Assembly (NCBI GenBank): GCA_020024595.1
Contig: JAHHTO010000087.1
Span: 1-10,075, forward strand
Direction of reading: 5' to 3'
Origin: Schaedlerella sp.
Lineage (GTDB): Bacteria > Bacillota > Clostridia > Lachnospirales > Lachnospiraceae
Length of the DNA stretch: 10,075 nt
Part shown: positions 1-6,786 of the stretch, one piece after another
Position numbering within the stretch: the first letter of the stretch is position 1
Layout: the number at the start of each line of letters is the position of its first letter
Position numbers and translations under genes: made by a program
The notes under the pieces: generated by a model
The model's input: only the letters and a program-made list of their open reading frames with translations
The model's database searches: none
What the model was told of the DNA's origin: nothing

Positions 1-303
1 TATGAGATTTTGACAGATTTGCCGGGATTTCAGAAAGAGGAAGTGAAAGCATCTTTGAAAGACGGATATTTGACAATCTCTGCTGCAAAGGGGTTGGATG
101 AGAATGAACAAGATGAGAAGAGTGGTAAGTATATCCGCCGTGAGAGATATGCAGGTGCATGTCAGAGAACATTCTATGTTGGTGAGGATGTGACAGAGGC
201 TGATATTAAAGGCGAGTTCAAACATGGTATTTTGAAGTTGTTTGTCCCGAAGAAAGAGAAGCAGCCCGAAGTACCGCAAGAAAAATATATTGCAATTGAA
301 TAA
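1..303 (+). CDS. Hsp20/alpha-crystallin small heat-shock protein (5' end outside window)
   Basis: This is the C-terminal 100 residues of an ATP-independent holdase that binds unfolding cytoplasmic proteins and keeps them soluble for refolding by DnaK or ClpB. The frame is open from base 1 to the TAA at 301-303, so the true start is upstream and the internal TTG at base 10 is not a real start. The visible part covers most of the alpha-crystallin domain: an early DLPGF motif, then GYLTISA, RRERYAGACQRTF, and the signature GILKLFVPKK near the end. The C-terminal YIAIE supplies the I-x-I motif that docks into neighbouring subunits during oligomer assembly. Family members are about 140-150 residues, so roughly 40-50 residues are missing. 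A strong terminator follows 41 bases after the stop, which makes this the last gene of its transcript. Family assignment is secure; the promoter cannot be seen. Confidence 0.95.
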   Translation, partial: YEILTDLPGFQKEEVKASLKDGYLTISAAKGLDENEQDEKSGKYIRRERYAGACQRTFYVGEDVTEADIKGEFKHGILKLFVPKKEKQPEVPQEKYIAIE

Positions 304-344
304 CATGAAGAGCGATGTTTTAGCTGTGATAGCTAAATAAAGTG

Positions 345-380
345 AAAGAGGAGGTCGGAAATTCCGGTCTCCTCTTTTTT
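345..380 (+). terminator. Rho-independent terminator after Hsp20
   Basis: A 14-bp stem (345-358 with 364-377, including two adjacent G-U/U-G wobbles) closes a 5-base loop (AAATT) and runs into T at 375-380. It sits 41 bases after the Hsp20 stop codon and 82 bases before the J-protein start, so it ends the Hsp20 transcript and largely separates the two chaperone genes. The A-run before the stem would let it act weakly on the minus strand too, but no minus-strand gene needs it. Confidence 0.93.
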
Positions 381-462
381 AAAGAGAACAAATCAAATGA
401 AAGTTCAGTTTTATATCGATAAGAATTCTAAATCATGATTCGTATAGAAAGAGGGTGAAGGC

Positions 463-1401
463 ATGGGAACAAAGAAAGATTATTATGAAGTGTTAGGGCT
501 TAGTAAAAGTGCAGATCAGAATGCAATTAAAAAAGCATATCGGAAACTTGCAAAAAAATATCATCCGGATACGAATGCAGGAAATGCGGCTGCAGAAGAA
601 AAATTCAAGGAAGTAACAGAAGCATATAATGTGCTGAGTGATGAAGAAAAGAGAAAACTGTATGATCAGTTTGGCCATGCGGCTTTTGATGGAAACGATA
701 GTGGAACACAGAGCAACTATCAGGAATTTCATTTTGAGGGAAATCCTGGAAGTATGGATGATATCTTTGAGCAGATATTTGGAGATGCATTTCATGGACG
801 CAAGTCAAGAGGGTTCCATGATGGATTTGGGTATGGATCGTTTAAAACACGTGGTACAGATGCACATGTGGAAGTGACAGTGGGATTTGAGGAGGCAGTG
901 TTTGGAAGCAAAAAAGTGATTCACCTACAGGATCAAAAGGGCAGAATACAGTCGTTAGAAGTTAAGATTCCGGCAGGTATTGAAGATGGGAAAACCTTAC
1001 GACTACGGGGAAAAGGGGCTCCAGGAACTGGTGGCGGCGAAGCCGGCGATTTGCTGTTGAAGGTTCATGTGTCTGATAAACCGGGATTTAAACGAAAAGG
1101 CTTGGATGTTTATACAACGATTTTAGTTCCGTTTACAACAGCAGTTTTTGGTGGAGAAGTTACCATTCAGACCATTTATGGTAATGTTCTTTGCAAGATA
1201 AAACCAGGAACGCAGTCCGGTACGAAGATTCGACTGAAAGGCAAGGGAATTTCTGCCATGAATCGACCATCTGTACGAGGAGATCAGTATGCAATCGTGG
1301 AAATACAGGTTCAAACAAATCTGAATGCCCAGGCGAGACAGAAGTTGAAGGAATTTGAAGCGGCGTGCAAACATGGCTCGGGTACAAAAGAGGTGGCATA
1401 A
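463..1401 (+). CDS. DnaJ-family co-chaperone without zinc finger (CbpA-like, class B J-protein)
   Basis: This J-domain protein would stimulate the ATPase of DnaK and deliver unfolded clients to it in the cytoplasm. Domains of the 312-residue product: J domain at residues 6-70 with the HPD tripeptide at 34-36, a Gly/Phe-rich linker at about 71-127 containing DIFEQIFGDAF, and two beta-rich client-binding domains at about 133-205 and 206-290. The CxxCxGxG zinc repeats of classical DnaJ are absent; the only cysteines are one near residue 244 and one near 302. The length matches CbpA-type proteins (about 300) rather than DnaJ (about 375). The ATG at 463 follows a GAGG ribosome site at 451-454, and the J domain begins five residues in, so the start is well supported. 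It lies downstream of Hsp20 but across a terminator. No CIRCE operator and no clear promoter is visible in the gap. DNA binding, as in E. coli CbpA, is not shown by sequence. Confidence 0.95.
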   Translation: MGTKKDYYEVLGLSKSADQNAIKKAYRKLAKKYHPDTNAGNAAAEEKFKEVTEAYNVLSDEEKRKLYDQFGHAAFDGNDSGTQSNYQEFHFEGNPGSMDDIFEQIFGDAFHGRKSRGFHDGFGYGSFKTRGTDAHVEVTVGFEEAVFGSKKVIHLQDQKGRIQSLEVKIPAGIEDGKTLRLRGKGAPGTGGGEAGDLLLKVHVSDKPGFKRKGLDVYTTILVPFTTAVFGGEVTIQTIYGNVLCKIKPGTQSGTKIRLKGKGISAMNRPSVRGDQYAIVEIQVQTNLNAQARQKLKEFEAACKHGSGTKEVA

Positions 1402-1431
1402 GAGATTGCGCTTATTCTAAAATCCACTCCA

Positions 1432-1451
1432 AATTATTCAGCCTGATAATT
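1432..1451. repeat. Small inverted repeat upstream of the HAD phosphatase gene
   Basis: AATTAT and ATAATT flank an imperfect CAG/CTG core, giving a 20-base near-palindrome. It touches the -35 region of the predicted promoter at 1450-1478. No clean T-run follows it, so it is a poor terminator; a regulator binding site or chance are both possible. Confidence 0.3.
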
Positions 1452-1478
1452 GTATTTTGAGAAGGTTGCAGATATAAT
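1450..1478 (+). promoter_or_regulatory. Predicted sigma-A-type promoter for the HAD phosphatase gene
   Basis: A perfect TATAAT at 1473-1478 is preceded at exactly 17 bases by TTGTAT (1450-1455), which matches the -35 consensus in its first three bases. Transcription would begin near 1485 and leave a leader of about 90 bases before the ATG at 1577. The remainder of the 175-base gap has no other strong signal. Confidence 0.5.
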
Positions 1479-1576
1479 AGCTTTAGCCGTTATTTTGTGT
1501 ATTTACCATATATAAGATATAAGAGGATAAGGGAAACAGATACTGGCGATAGAGAATTATATTAAGGAGAAACGGT

Positions 1577-2389
1577 ATGATCTATGAGATACTCGTTCTT
1601 GATTTGGATGGAACATTAACAAATTCAAAAAAGATAATTACAGAGCCAACCAAAAAGGCTCTGATAGAAATCCAAGAAATGGGAAAGAAAGTAGTGCTTG
1701 CCAGCGGACGTCCGATCAATGGGGTGCAGCCTTTGGCAGAAGAACTGGAACTCGGAAGGTTTGGCAGCTATATTTTATCTTTTAACGGGGCAAGAATTAC
1801 ACAATGCTCTACCGGCAATCTAATCTATAACAAAGTGCTTCCGCAAGGGGTGATCGAGCCGATTTATCAAATAGCAAAGCAATATGAAGGTGTGGATATC
1901 ATTACCTATCAGGATGAAAATATCATTTCCGGTCTGAAACCAAATGAATATACAGAAAAGGAAAAAAATATAAATAAAATGCGCATAAAACCGGTAGAGC
2001 ATTTTCCTGAATATATTGATTTCCCGGTCAACAAGTTATTGATTCCGGGAGAACCGACTATATTGGAAGAAATCATGGAAGTGTTGAAAAAGAAGTTTCA
2101 TTCGCTTTTAAATATTTACCGCTCGGAGCCGTTCTTTTTGGAAATTATGCCACAGAAGATTGATAAGGCATATACTTTGCAAAAGTTGTTGAGCAGCATT
2201 GGTCTGACAGCCGATCAGATGATTTGTTGTGGGGATGGTTACAATGATTTGTCTATGATTGAGTATGCCGGACTGGGTGTAGCAATGGAAAATGCGCAGA
2301 CAATTGTCAAGGAAAAAGCAGATTATATTACACGTTCAAATGATGAAGACGGGGTGTTATATGTAATCGAACAGTTCATGCGCACGTAG
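1577..2389 (+). CDS. Cof-type HAD-superfamily sugar-phosphate phosphatase
   Basis: This is a cytoplasmic, magnesium-dependent phosphatase of the HAD class IIB (Cof) group, whose members hydrolyse sugar phosphates and related small phospho-compounds. All four HAD motifs are present in the 270-residue product: nucleophile and acid Asp9/Asp11 in DLDGT, Ser43 in SGRP, Lys197 after MPQKID, and the metal site GDGYND with Asp220, Asn223 and Asp224. The Cof-type cap lies between about residues 85 and 190. Length is typical (265-290). The ATG at 1577 is preceded by AAGGAG at 1564-1569 with a 7-base gap, and the catalytic Asp falls at the usual distance from the N terminus. The next gene starts 86 bases after the stop with no terminator between, so the two may share a transcript. 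The exact substrate cannot be told from sequence, because Cof enzymes are broadly promiscuous. Confidence 0.93.
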   Translation: MIYEILVLDLDGTLTNSKKIITEPTKKALIEIQEMGKKVVLASGRPINGVQPLAEELELGRFGSYILSFNGARITQCSTGNLIYNKVLPQGVIEPIYQIAKQYEGVDIITYQDENIISGLKPNEYTEKEKNINKMRIKPVEHFPEYIDFPVNKLLIPGEPTILEEIMEVLKKKFHSLLNIYRSEPFFLEIMPQKIDKAYTLQKLLSSIGLTADQMICCGDGYNDLSMIEYAGLGVAMENAQTIVKEKADYITRSNDEDGVLYVIEQFMRT

Positions 2390-2462
2390 CAGAGTAAGGC
2401 AGGCGAGAAAAACCATAAGTTTCAGGGGCATTCTGAAATGAAGCAATGAGTGAAAGATATTT

Positions 2463-2468
2463 AGGAGG
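2463..2468 (+). promoter_or_regulatory. Ribosome binding site that fixes the start at 2476
   Basis: A full AGGAGG sits 7 bases before the ATG at 2476. The alternative in-frame ATG at 2446 lies upstream of this site and has no comparable ribosome site, so the extra ten residues it would add are not expected in the protein. Confidence 0.85.
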
Positions 2469-2475
2469 AAAAGAA

Positions 2476-3123
2476 ATGGAGAGACACACATTTGCTATGA
2501 AAGTAAAAAAAGGACAGATGAATGAATACCGGAGAAGACTTGGAGTAATCTGGCAGGAATTGACTCTGTTTCTGGATAGAAACAAAGTGCATAATTTTAG
2601 TATCTGGAATGCAGAAAATCTAATTTTTGGATATTATGAAACTGCAGAAAAAGTGGAATTGTCTGCAAAAGAGAACGTTGTGAAACAGAAGCTAACTGAA
2701 AAGATCGAGGATACATTTGAGTGGCTTTCTACTCCTGGGAAGGCGATGCGTCTGATGTATCATGATTTTGGCGTGGTAAGAGAAAAGAAAGAACTGATAC
2801 GGCATAGGATGTTTATGACAAAATTAAAGCCGGGATGTGAGGAAGAGTATAAATACAGACACGATGGGCTGATTGAAAAGCGCGGAGATGAGATGAATCT
2901 GGGACCTGACAGCAATTTTAGTATCTGGTGTGCCGGCGGTTATATTTTTGGATACAACGAAATTGATACGACGATGGAGACAGAACCTACCGAAGAAGAT
3001 AAGAAAGCTACGATTGAATGGGAAACACGTCAGCTGGAAATCATGGACTGGATTACCAATGATGTGGACTGGATGACAGGAGAACACCATGCAGCAAGTG
3101 TGCGGTTGGCATGGCATGCATGA
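2476..3123 (+). CDS. Tandem L-rhamnose mutarotase-like protein (two RhaM/DUF718 domains)
   Basis: The 215-residue product consists of two head-to-tail copies of the dimeric alpha/beta-barrel domain of L-rhamnose mutarotase (RhaM), which interconverts sugar anomers. Copy 1 is residues 1-107 and copy 2 is 108-215; a constant offset of 107 aligns them (Tyr18/Tyr125, HNFSIW/SNFSIW, LIFGY/YIFGY). RhaM is a homodimer of about 104 residues, so this chain could form the whole barrel pair by itself. Against E. coli RhaM, recalled from memory, Tyr18 is kept in both copies and Tyr41 is Phe in both. The catalytic His22 is Leu22 in copy 1 but His129 in copy 2. The WW pair of RhaM is not obvious in either copy, so substrate specificity may differ. 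The start at 2476 follows a full AGGAGG. No rhamnose catabolic gene (rhaA, rhaB, rhaD) is nearby. Family membership is fairly secure; activity on rhamnose is unproven. Confidence 0.82.
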   Translation: MERHTFAMKVKKGQMNEYRRRLGVIWQELTLFLDRNKVHNFSIWNAENLIFGYYETAEKVELSAKENVVKQKLTEKIEDTFEWLSTPGKAMRLMYHDFGVVREKKELIRHRMFMTKLKPGCEEEYKYRHDGLIEKRGDEMNLGPDSNFSIWCAGGYIFGYNEIDTTMETEPTEEDKKATIEWETRQLEIMDWITNDVDWMTGEHHAASVRLAWHA

Positions 3124-3190
3124 TGGGAACGGCAGAGGTACAAACAGAGTTGTAAAACTTCATATGTATACATTCAGATACACTACGTGA

Positions 3191-3258
3191 AAAGACTTGT
3201 TATCACAAGAAAATTGTTTTATAATAGCGAGAGAAGTCTTTGTGATTATTATAACAAG
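3191..3258. repeat. Interleaved inverted repeats around the synthetase promoter
   Basis: Two perfect 8-bp inverted repeats interleave here. AAAGACTT (3191-3198) pairs with AAGTCTTT (3234-3241), and CTTGTTAT (3196-3203) pairs with ATAACAAG (3251-3258). In addition, 3196-3209 is itself a near-palindrome with CTTGT and ACAAG arms lying over the -35 box. The left arms lie upstream of the expected transcription start, so these cannot form a hairpin in the mRNA made from this promoter. Protein operators are the more natural reading. Confidence 0.45.
3197..3225 (+). promoter_or_regulatory. Predicted sigma-A-type promoter for the asparagine-synthetase-like gene
   Basis: TTGTTA at 3197-3202 (four of six consensus bases) and a perfect TATAAT at 3220-3225 are separated by the ideal 17 bases. 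Transcription should begin near 3232, giving a leader of about 75 bases before the ATG at 3307. This argues against translation from the GTG at 3187, which would lie upstream of the transcript. Confidence 0.65.
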
Positions 3259-3293
3259 GAGATTCATAACAAAAGAGACCATTCATTTACAAG

Positions 3294-3299
3294 AGAGGA
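3294..3299 (+). promoter_or_regulatory. Ribosome binding site supporting the start at 3307
   Basis: AGAGGA ends 7 bases before the ATG at 3307. It is not a full consensus, but it is the only site in the leader correctly spaced to an in-frame start codon. AAGGAG at 3255-3260 has no ATG, GTG or TTG at a usable distance in this frame. Confidence 0.6.
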
Positions 3300-3306
3300 T
3301 ACACCA

Positions 3307-4845
3307 ATGATAAAAGTGCAGGAATACAGGGGACATATCCGCAATTGGGAAGAACTTTGTGAACGTTTGGGAATTGCGTTAACTCTGCCGAGAGAAGAAC
3401 GAGAAGAGGCAATTCTTGTAAAAGCGTATGAGACATGGGGATATGAATTGGCTGACCATATGCATGGTATGTTTGCCTTTGCGCTGTGGGATGATGAAGA
3501 GAAGAAGTTGTTCTGTCTAAGAGATCAATTTGGAACAAAGCCGTTTTATTATTATGAGACCGCAGAGGGAGATTTACTGTATGGAACAACAATTCGTCAA
3601 ATCATGGAACAGCCAGGCTTTGTGAAAGAACTCAATGAAGAGATGCTTCAGATTTATCTGAGTCTGACGTATGTTGCAGGAGAGAATACATTTTTCCGTG
3701 GACTAAAAAAGCTCCTTCCGGGACGCTACCTTGTATGGCAAGATGGAAAGATGGAGATTGTACGCTATTGGAAACCAGAATTCCATCCGGATGACAGGAA
3801 GTCTCTGGAAGACTGGGCGGATGAGATTCACATGACTGTACAGGAAGTGATGCAGGAAGTGGTGTCAAAGGATGAGACTGCAGAGGCATTTTTATCAGGC
3901 GGTGTGGATTCTTCCTATGTTGTTGCGATGTCGGACGTGGATATGACCGATTCCTGTGGCTATGATGAGGAACGATTTGATGAATCGGGCCTGGCAAAAC
4001 AGACGGCAGATATTCTTGGGCGTGGCAATCGCAGATGCAGGATCACACCGGAAGAATATTTTGAGATTGTTCCGTGGGTAATGTACCATATGGAACAGCC
4101 GTTGGGAGATGCATCAGCCATTGCATTTGCGATTGGATGTAAAGAGACGGCAAAGCATACTCAGATTTGCTATTCAGGAGAAGGCTCTGATGAATTTTTT
4201 GGCGGTTATAATATGTACCGTAATGCAGAGCGTTATGGGGAGAATCTGAAAACGTTCTACGTGGGTAACACGAATATCATGAAAGAGGATGAGAAACAGA
4301 AGATTCTTAAAAAATATGATCCGGATGTACTGCCGATTGAAATTGCAGCTCCGATTTACGAAGAGACAGAAGGGTTGGATCCGCTGACTAAGATGTCGGA
4401 TGTAGACATTCAGATTTGGCTGGAAGGTGACATTTACTTGAATGTAGATAAGATGAGTCATGCAGCCGGGCTGGAGATCAGGATGCCTCTGACTGATCGC
4501 AGAATTTTTGATATTGCTTCTCGCATGCCATCTTGTTATAAAGTAAATGAAGAGCAGAATAAGGTTGCATTTCGTACTGCGGCAGCAAAAGTGATACCGG
4601 AGGAAATTGCATTTCGCAAGAAACTAGGATTTATTGTGCCGATTCGTATTTGGATGGCTGATGATAGATATAATAGAGATGTAAAGGAGAAGTTCCACAG
4701 TGACTATGCAAAGAAGTTCTTTCATCTGGATGAAATCAATGCGATTTTAGAAGATTATATAGATGGGAATTCTGATAACTGGAGAAAGGTGTGGACCATC
4801 TATACCTTCCTTGTATGGTATGAAGAATACTTTATTAAGCGGTAG
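3307..4845 (+). CDS. Asparagine-synthetase-like protein lacking the glutaminase nucleophile
   Basis: This enzyme has the ATP-pyrophosphatase synthetase domain that activates a carboxylate (aspartate in AsnB) as an acyl-adenylate for attack by an amine. In the 512-residue product the PP-loop SGGVDSS is at 197-203, the GEGSDE motif at 291-296, the DKMSHAAGLEIRMPL segment at about 381-395, and KKLGF at 438-442, all characteristic of AsnB. The N-terminal region (about 1-160) is recognisably the class II amidotransferase fold (GMFAFALWD, LRDQFGTKPFYY) but starts about 70 residues late. The N-terminal Cys, the RGPD loop and the glutamine-binding NGE motif are missing; the aligned bases encode RGH. 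Ammonia-dependent asparagine synthesis is one reading, and a different amide- or ring-forming ligase related to beta-lactam synthetase is another. The ATG at 3307 is chosen because the promoter lies inside the longer reading frame. A frame open from a GTG at 3187 adds 40 residues with no AsnB similarity. Confidence 0.88.
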   Translation: MIKVQEYRGHIRNWEELCERLGIALTLPREEREEAILVKAYETWGYELADHMHGMFAFALWDDEEKKLFCLRDQFGTKPFYYYETAEGDLLYGTTIRQIMEQPGFVKELNEEMLQIYLSLTYVAGENTFFRGLKKLLPGRYLVWQDGKMEIVRYWKPEFHPDDRKSLEDWADEIHMTVQEVMQEVVSKDETAEAFLSGGVDSSYVVAMSDVDMTDSCGYDEERFDESGLAKQTADILGRGNRRCRITPEEYFEIVPWVMYHMEQPLGDASAIAFAIGCKETAKHTQICYSGEGSDEFFGGYNMYRNAERYGENLKTFYVGNTNIMKEDEKQKILKKYDPDVLPIEIAAPIYEETEGLDPLTKMSDVDIQIWLEGDIYLNVDKMSHAAGLEIRMPLTDRRIFDIASRMPSCYKVNEEQNKVAFRTAAAKVIPEEIAFRKKLGFIVPIRIWMADDRYNRDVKEKFHSDYAKKFFHLDEINAILEDYIDGNSDNWRKVWTIYTFLVWYEEYFIKR

Positions 4846-4901
4846 TTGATAGGCGATATAGAACATCTGATTTGCAGGGAACAGCAATCAGTAAATGAAT
4901 A

Positions 4902-4931
4902 TTGTAATAAAGAGAAACAGTGCAGTAAGAT
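4902..4931 (+). promoter_or_regulatory. Weak candidate promoter before the flavodiiron gene
   Basis: TTGTAA (4902-4907) and TAAGAT (4926-4931) are 18 bases apart, each matching four of six consensus bases. The 117-base gap after the synthetase gene shows no hairpin terminator, so read-through from the synthetase promoter is equally possible. Confidence 0.25.
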
Positions 4932-4962
4932 AGTAAATAAAAAAGAAAGCGAGTAAATAACC

Positions 4963-6756
4963 ATGCAGATTACAAACGACATCTTATATGTAGGTGTAAA
5001 TGATCACGAAATTGATTTGTTTGAAGGACAGTATAATGTGCCAAATGGAATGGCATATAATTCCTATGTAATTAAAGACAAGAAGATTGCGGTAGTAGAT
5101 ACTGTAGATGTAAAATTTACCCATGAGTGGCTGGATAATGTGGAGAAGGCACTAGATGGAGCTAAGCCGGACTATCTGATCGTACAACATATGGAGCCGG
5201 ATCATTCCGCAAACATTGAGAATTTTATGAAAATATATCCAGATACAAAGATTGTGGCAAATGCTAAGACATTTATCATGATTCAGAACTTTTTCCGCAG
5301 TATGGATTTTGAGGACAAGAAGGTAGAGGTTCAAAATGGCGATACATTGTCTCTTGGAAAACATGATCTGACTTTTGTGTTTGCGCCGATGGTACACTGG
5401 CCTGAGGTCATGGTAACCTATGACAGTACTGATAAGGCACTATTTTCGGCAGATGGTTTCGGAAAGTTCGGTGCGTTGGATGTCGAAGAAGACTGGGATT
5501 GTGAAGCACGTCGCTATTATATCGGAATTGTGGGAAAATATGGAACACAGGTGCAGAATCTGCTGAAAGTAGCTTCTTCTCTGGATATTGAGATTATCTG
5601 TCCTCTGCATGGTCCTGTGCTGAAAGAGAATCTGGGACATTATATTGAAAAATATAATATCTGGTCTTCTTATAGCGTGGAATCAGAAGGAGTTATGATT
5701 GCATATACTTCGGTTTATGGAAATACAAAAAAGGCAGTAGACATTCTTGTCGGTAAGTTGAAAGAAAAAGGGTGCCCGGAAGTGGCAGTGTATGATCTTG
5801 CTCGTGAGGATATGTCCGAAGCAGTGGAATCTGCTTTCCGTTATGGCAAGCTTGTGTTGGCGACAACCACATACAATGCAGATATCTTTCCATTTATGCG
5901 GACATTTATTGACCATCTGACAGAACGTAATTATCAGAATCGAACCATCGGTCTGATAGAAAATGGTTCCTGGGCTCCGATGGCACTTCGTACAATGAAG
6001 GGAATGTTCGAGAAAAGCAAGAATATTACATGGACCCGCAATGAGGTCAAGATTATTTCTTCTGTCAGTGATGAAAATATGAAGCAGATTGAAGGAATGG
6101 CTGAAGAACTGTGTAAGGAATATGTGGCACAGTCTGGCGAGACTGCAAATAAAAATGATCTGACGGCATTGTTCCGAATCGGCTACGGTCTCTATGTTGT
6201 GACATCCAATGACGGAACAAGAGACAATGGATTGATCGTCAACACGGTAACACAATTAACAGACAATCCGAACCGTGTAGCGGTTAATATCAATAAGGCA
6301 AATTATTCTCATCATGTTATCAAGCAGACGGGAGTTTTAAATGTGAACTGTTTATCTGTAGAGGCGCCGTTCAGGGTGTTCGAGACATTTGGATTCCAGA
6401 GCGGACGTCAGGTAGACAAGTTTGCGGGTAAGAAAGTATATCGTTCCGATAATGGTCTTGTCTTCCTGCCAAAATATATCAATGCGTTCATGTCTCTGAA
6501 GGTAGAACAGTATGTAGATTTGGATACTCACGGAATGTTTATTTGTACCGTAACAGAGGCACGTGTGATGAGCGATAAGGAGACGATGACTTATACGTAT
6601 TATCAGAATAACGTGAAACCAAAGCCGCAAACGGAAGGAAAGAAAGGGTTCGTGTGTAAGGTATGTGGATACATTTATGAGGGAGAAGAACTTCCGGATG
6701 ATTACATCTGTCCACTTTGCAAACATGGCGTAGCAGACTTTGAGCCGATTGGCTAA
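4963..6756 (+). CDS. Flavodiiron protein fused to flavin reductase and rubredoxin domains
   Basis: This cytoplasmic enzyme reduces O2 to water or NO to N2O, protecting an anaerobe from these stresses. The 597-residue chain has four modules. A metallo-beta-lactamase-like diiron core (1-240) carries ligands His76, Glu78, Asp80, His145, Asp164 and His216. A flavodoxin domain (about 243-390) has the FMN phosphate loop TSVYGNT at 249-255 and ENGSWAP near 333-339. A flavin-reductase split barrel (about 397-550) resembles the Moorella high-molecular-weight rubredoxin partner Hrb. A short rubredoxin (563-597) has iron ligands CKVC (565-568) and CPLC (583-586). In Moorella, FprA and Hrb are separate neighbouring proteins; here both are one polypeptide, so electrons from NAD(P)H could pass within one chain to the diiron site. 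The short spacing between the cysteine pairs is rubrerythrin-like. The ATG at 4963 has only a weak purine-rich ribosome site (about 4944-4953), yet the core starts at the expected place. Confidence 0.95.
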   Translation: MQITNDILYVGVNDHEIDLFEGQYNVPNGMAYNSYVIKDKKIAVVDTVDVKFTHEWLDNVEKALDGAKPDYLIVQHMEPDHSANIENFMKIYPDTKIVANAKTFIMIQNFFRSMDFEDKKVEVQNGDTLSLGKHDLTFVFAPMVHWPEVMVTYDSTDKALFSADGFGKFGALDVEEDWDCEARRYYIGIVGKYGTQVQNLLKVASSLDIEIICPLHGPVLKENLGHYIEKYNIWSSYSVESEGVMIAYTSVYGNTKKAVDILVGKLKEKGCPEVAVYDLAREDMSEAVESAFRYGKLVLATTTYNADIFPFMRTFIDHLTERNYQNRTIGLIENGSWAPMALRTMKGMFEKSKNITWTRNEVKIISSVSDENMKQIEGMAEELCKEYVAQSGETANKNDLTALFRIGYGLYVVTSNDGTRDNGLIVNTVTQLTDNPNRVAVNINKANYSHHVIKQTGVLNVNCLSVEAPFRVFETFGFQSGRQVDKFAGKKVYRSDNGLVFLPKYINAFMSLKVEQYVDLDTHGMFICTVTEARVMSDKETMTYTYYQNNVKPKPQTEGKKGFVCKVCGYIYEGEELPDDYICPLCKHGVADFEPIG

Positions 6757-6786
6757 AATTAAGGCGATTAAAAAGTAAGTGAAAGT

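Noticed and set aside
384..462. Promoter for the J-protein gene
   Set aside because: Only TTCAGT and TCTAAA at proper spacing were found (three and four matches), too weak to list.
1457..1478. TTGAGA as the -35 box for the HAD gene
   Set aside because: It is only 10 bases from the TATAAT, far too close; TTGTAT at 1450 has the proper 17-base spacing.
2446..2475. Upstream in-frame ATG extending the mutarotase-like protein by ten residues
   Set aside because: It lacks a ribosome site, while the ATG at 2476 has a full AGGAGG, and the 2476 start aligns with RhaM without gaps.
3187..3306. GTG-initiated 40-residue N-terminal extension of the synthetase
   Set aside because: The best promoter lies within it, no ribosome site precedes the GTG, and the encoded residues show no AsnB-like motif.
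3124..3306. Missing AsnB N terminus hidden by a frameshift
   Set aside because: The stretch is too short for the missing ~70 residues upstream of the ATG, and the frame that can be read shows no MCG or RGPD motif.
5683..6255. Long minus-strand open frame across the flavodiiron gene, and similar ones over addB (9486-10019) and the synthetase (3632-3997)
   Set aside because: These are antisense shadows of well-supported genes; the translations are rich in Cys, His, Phe and Ile without recognisable domains or good ribosome sites.
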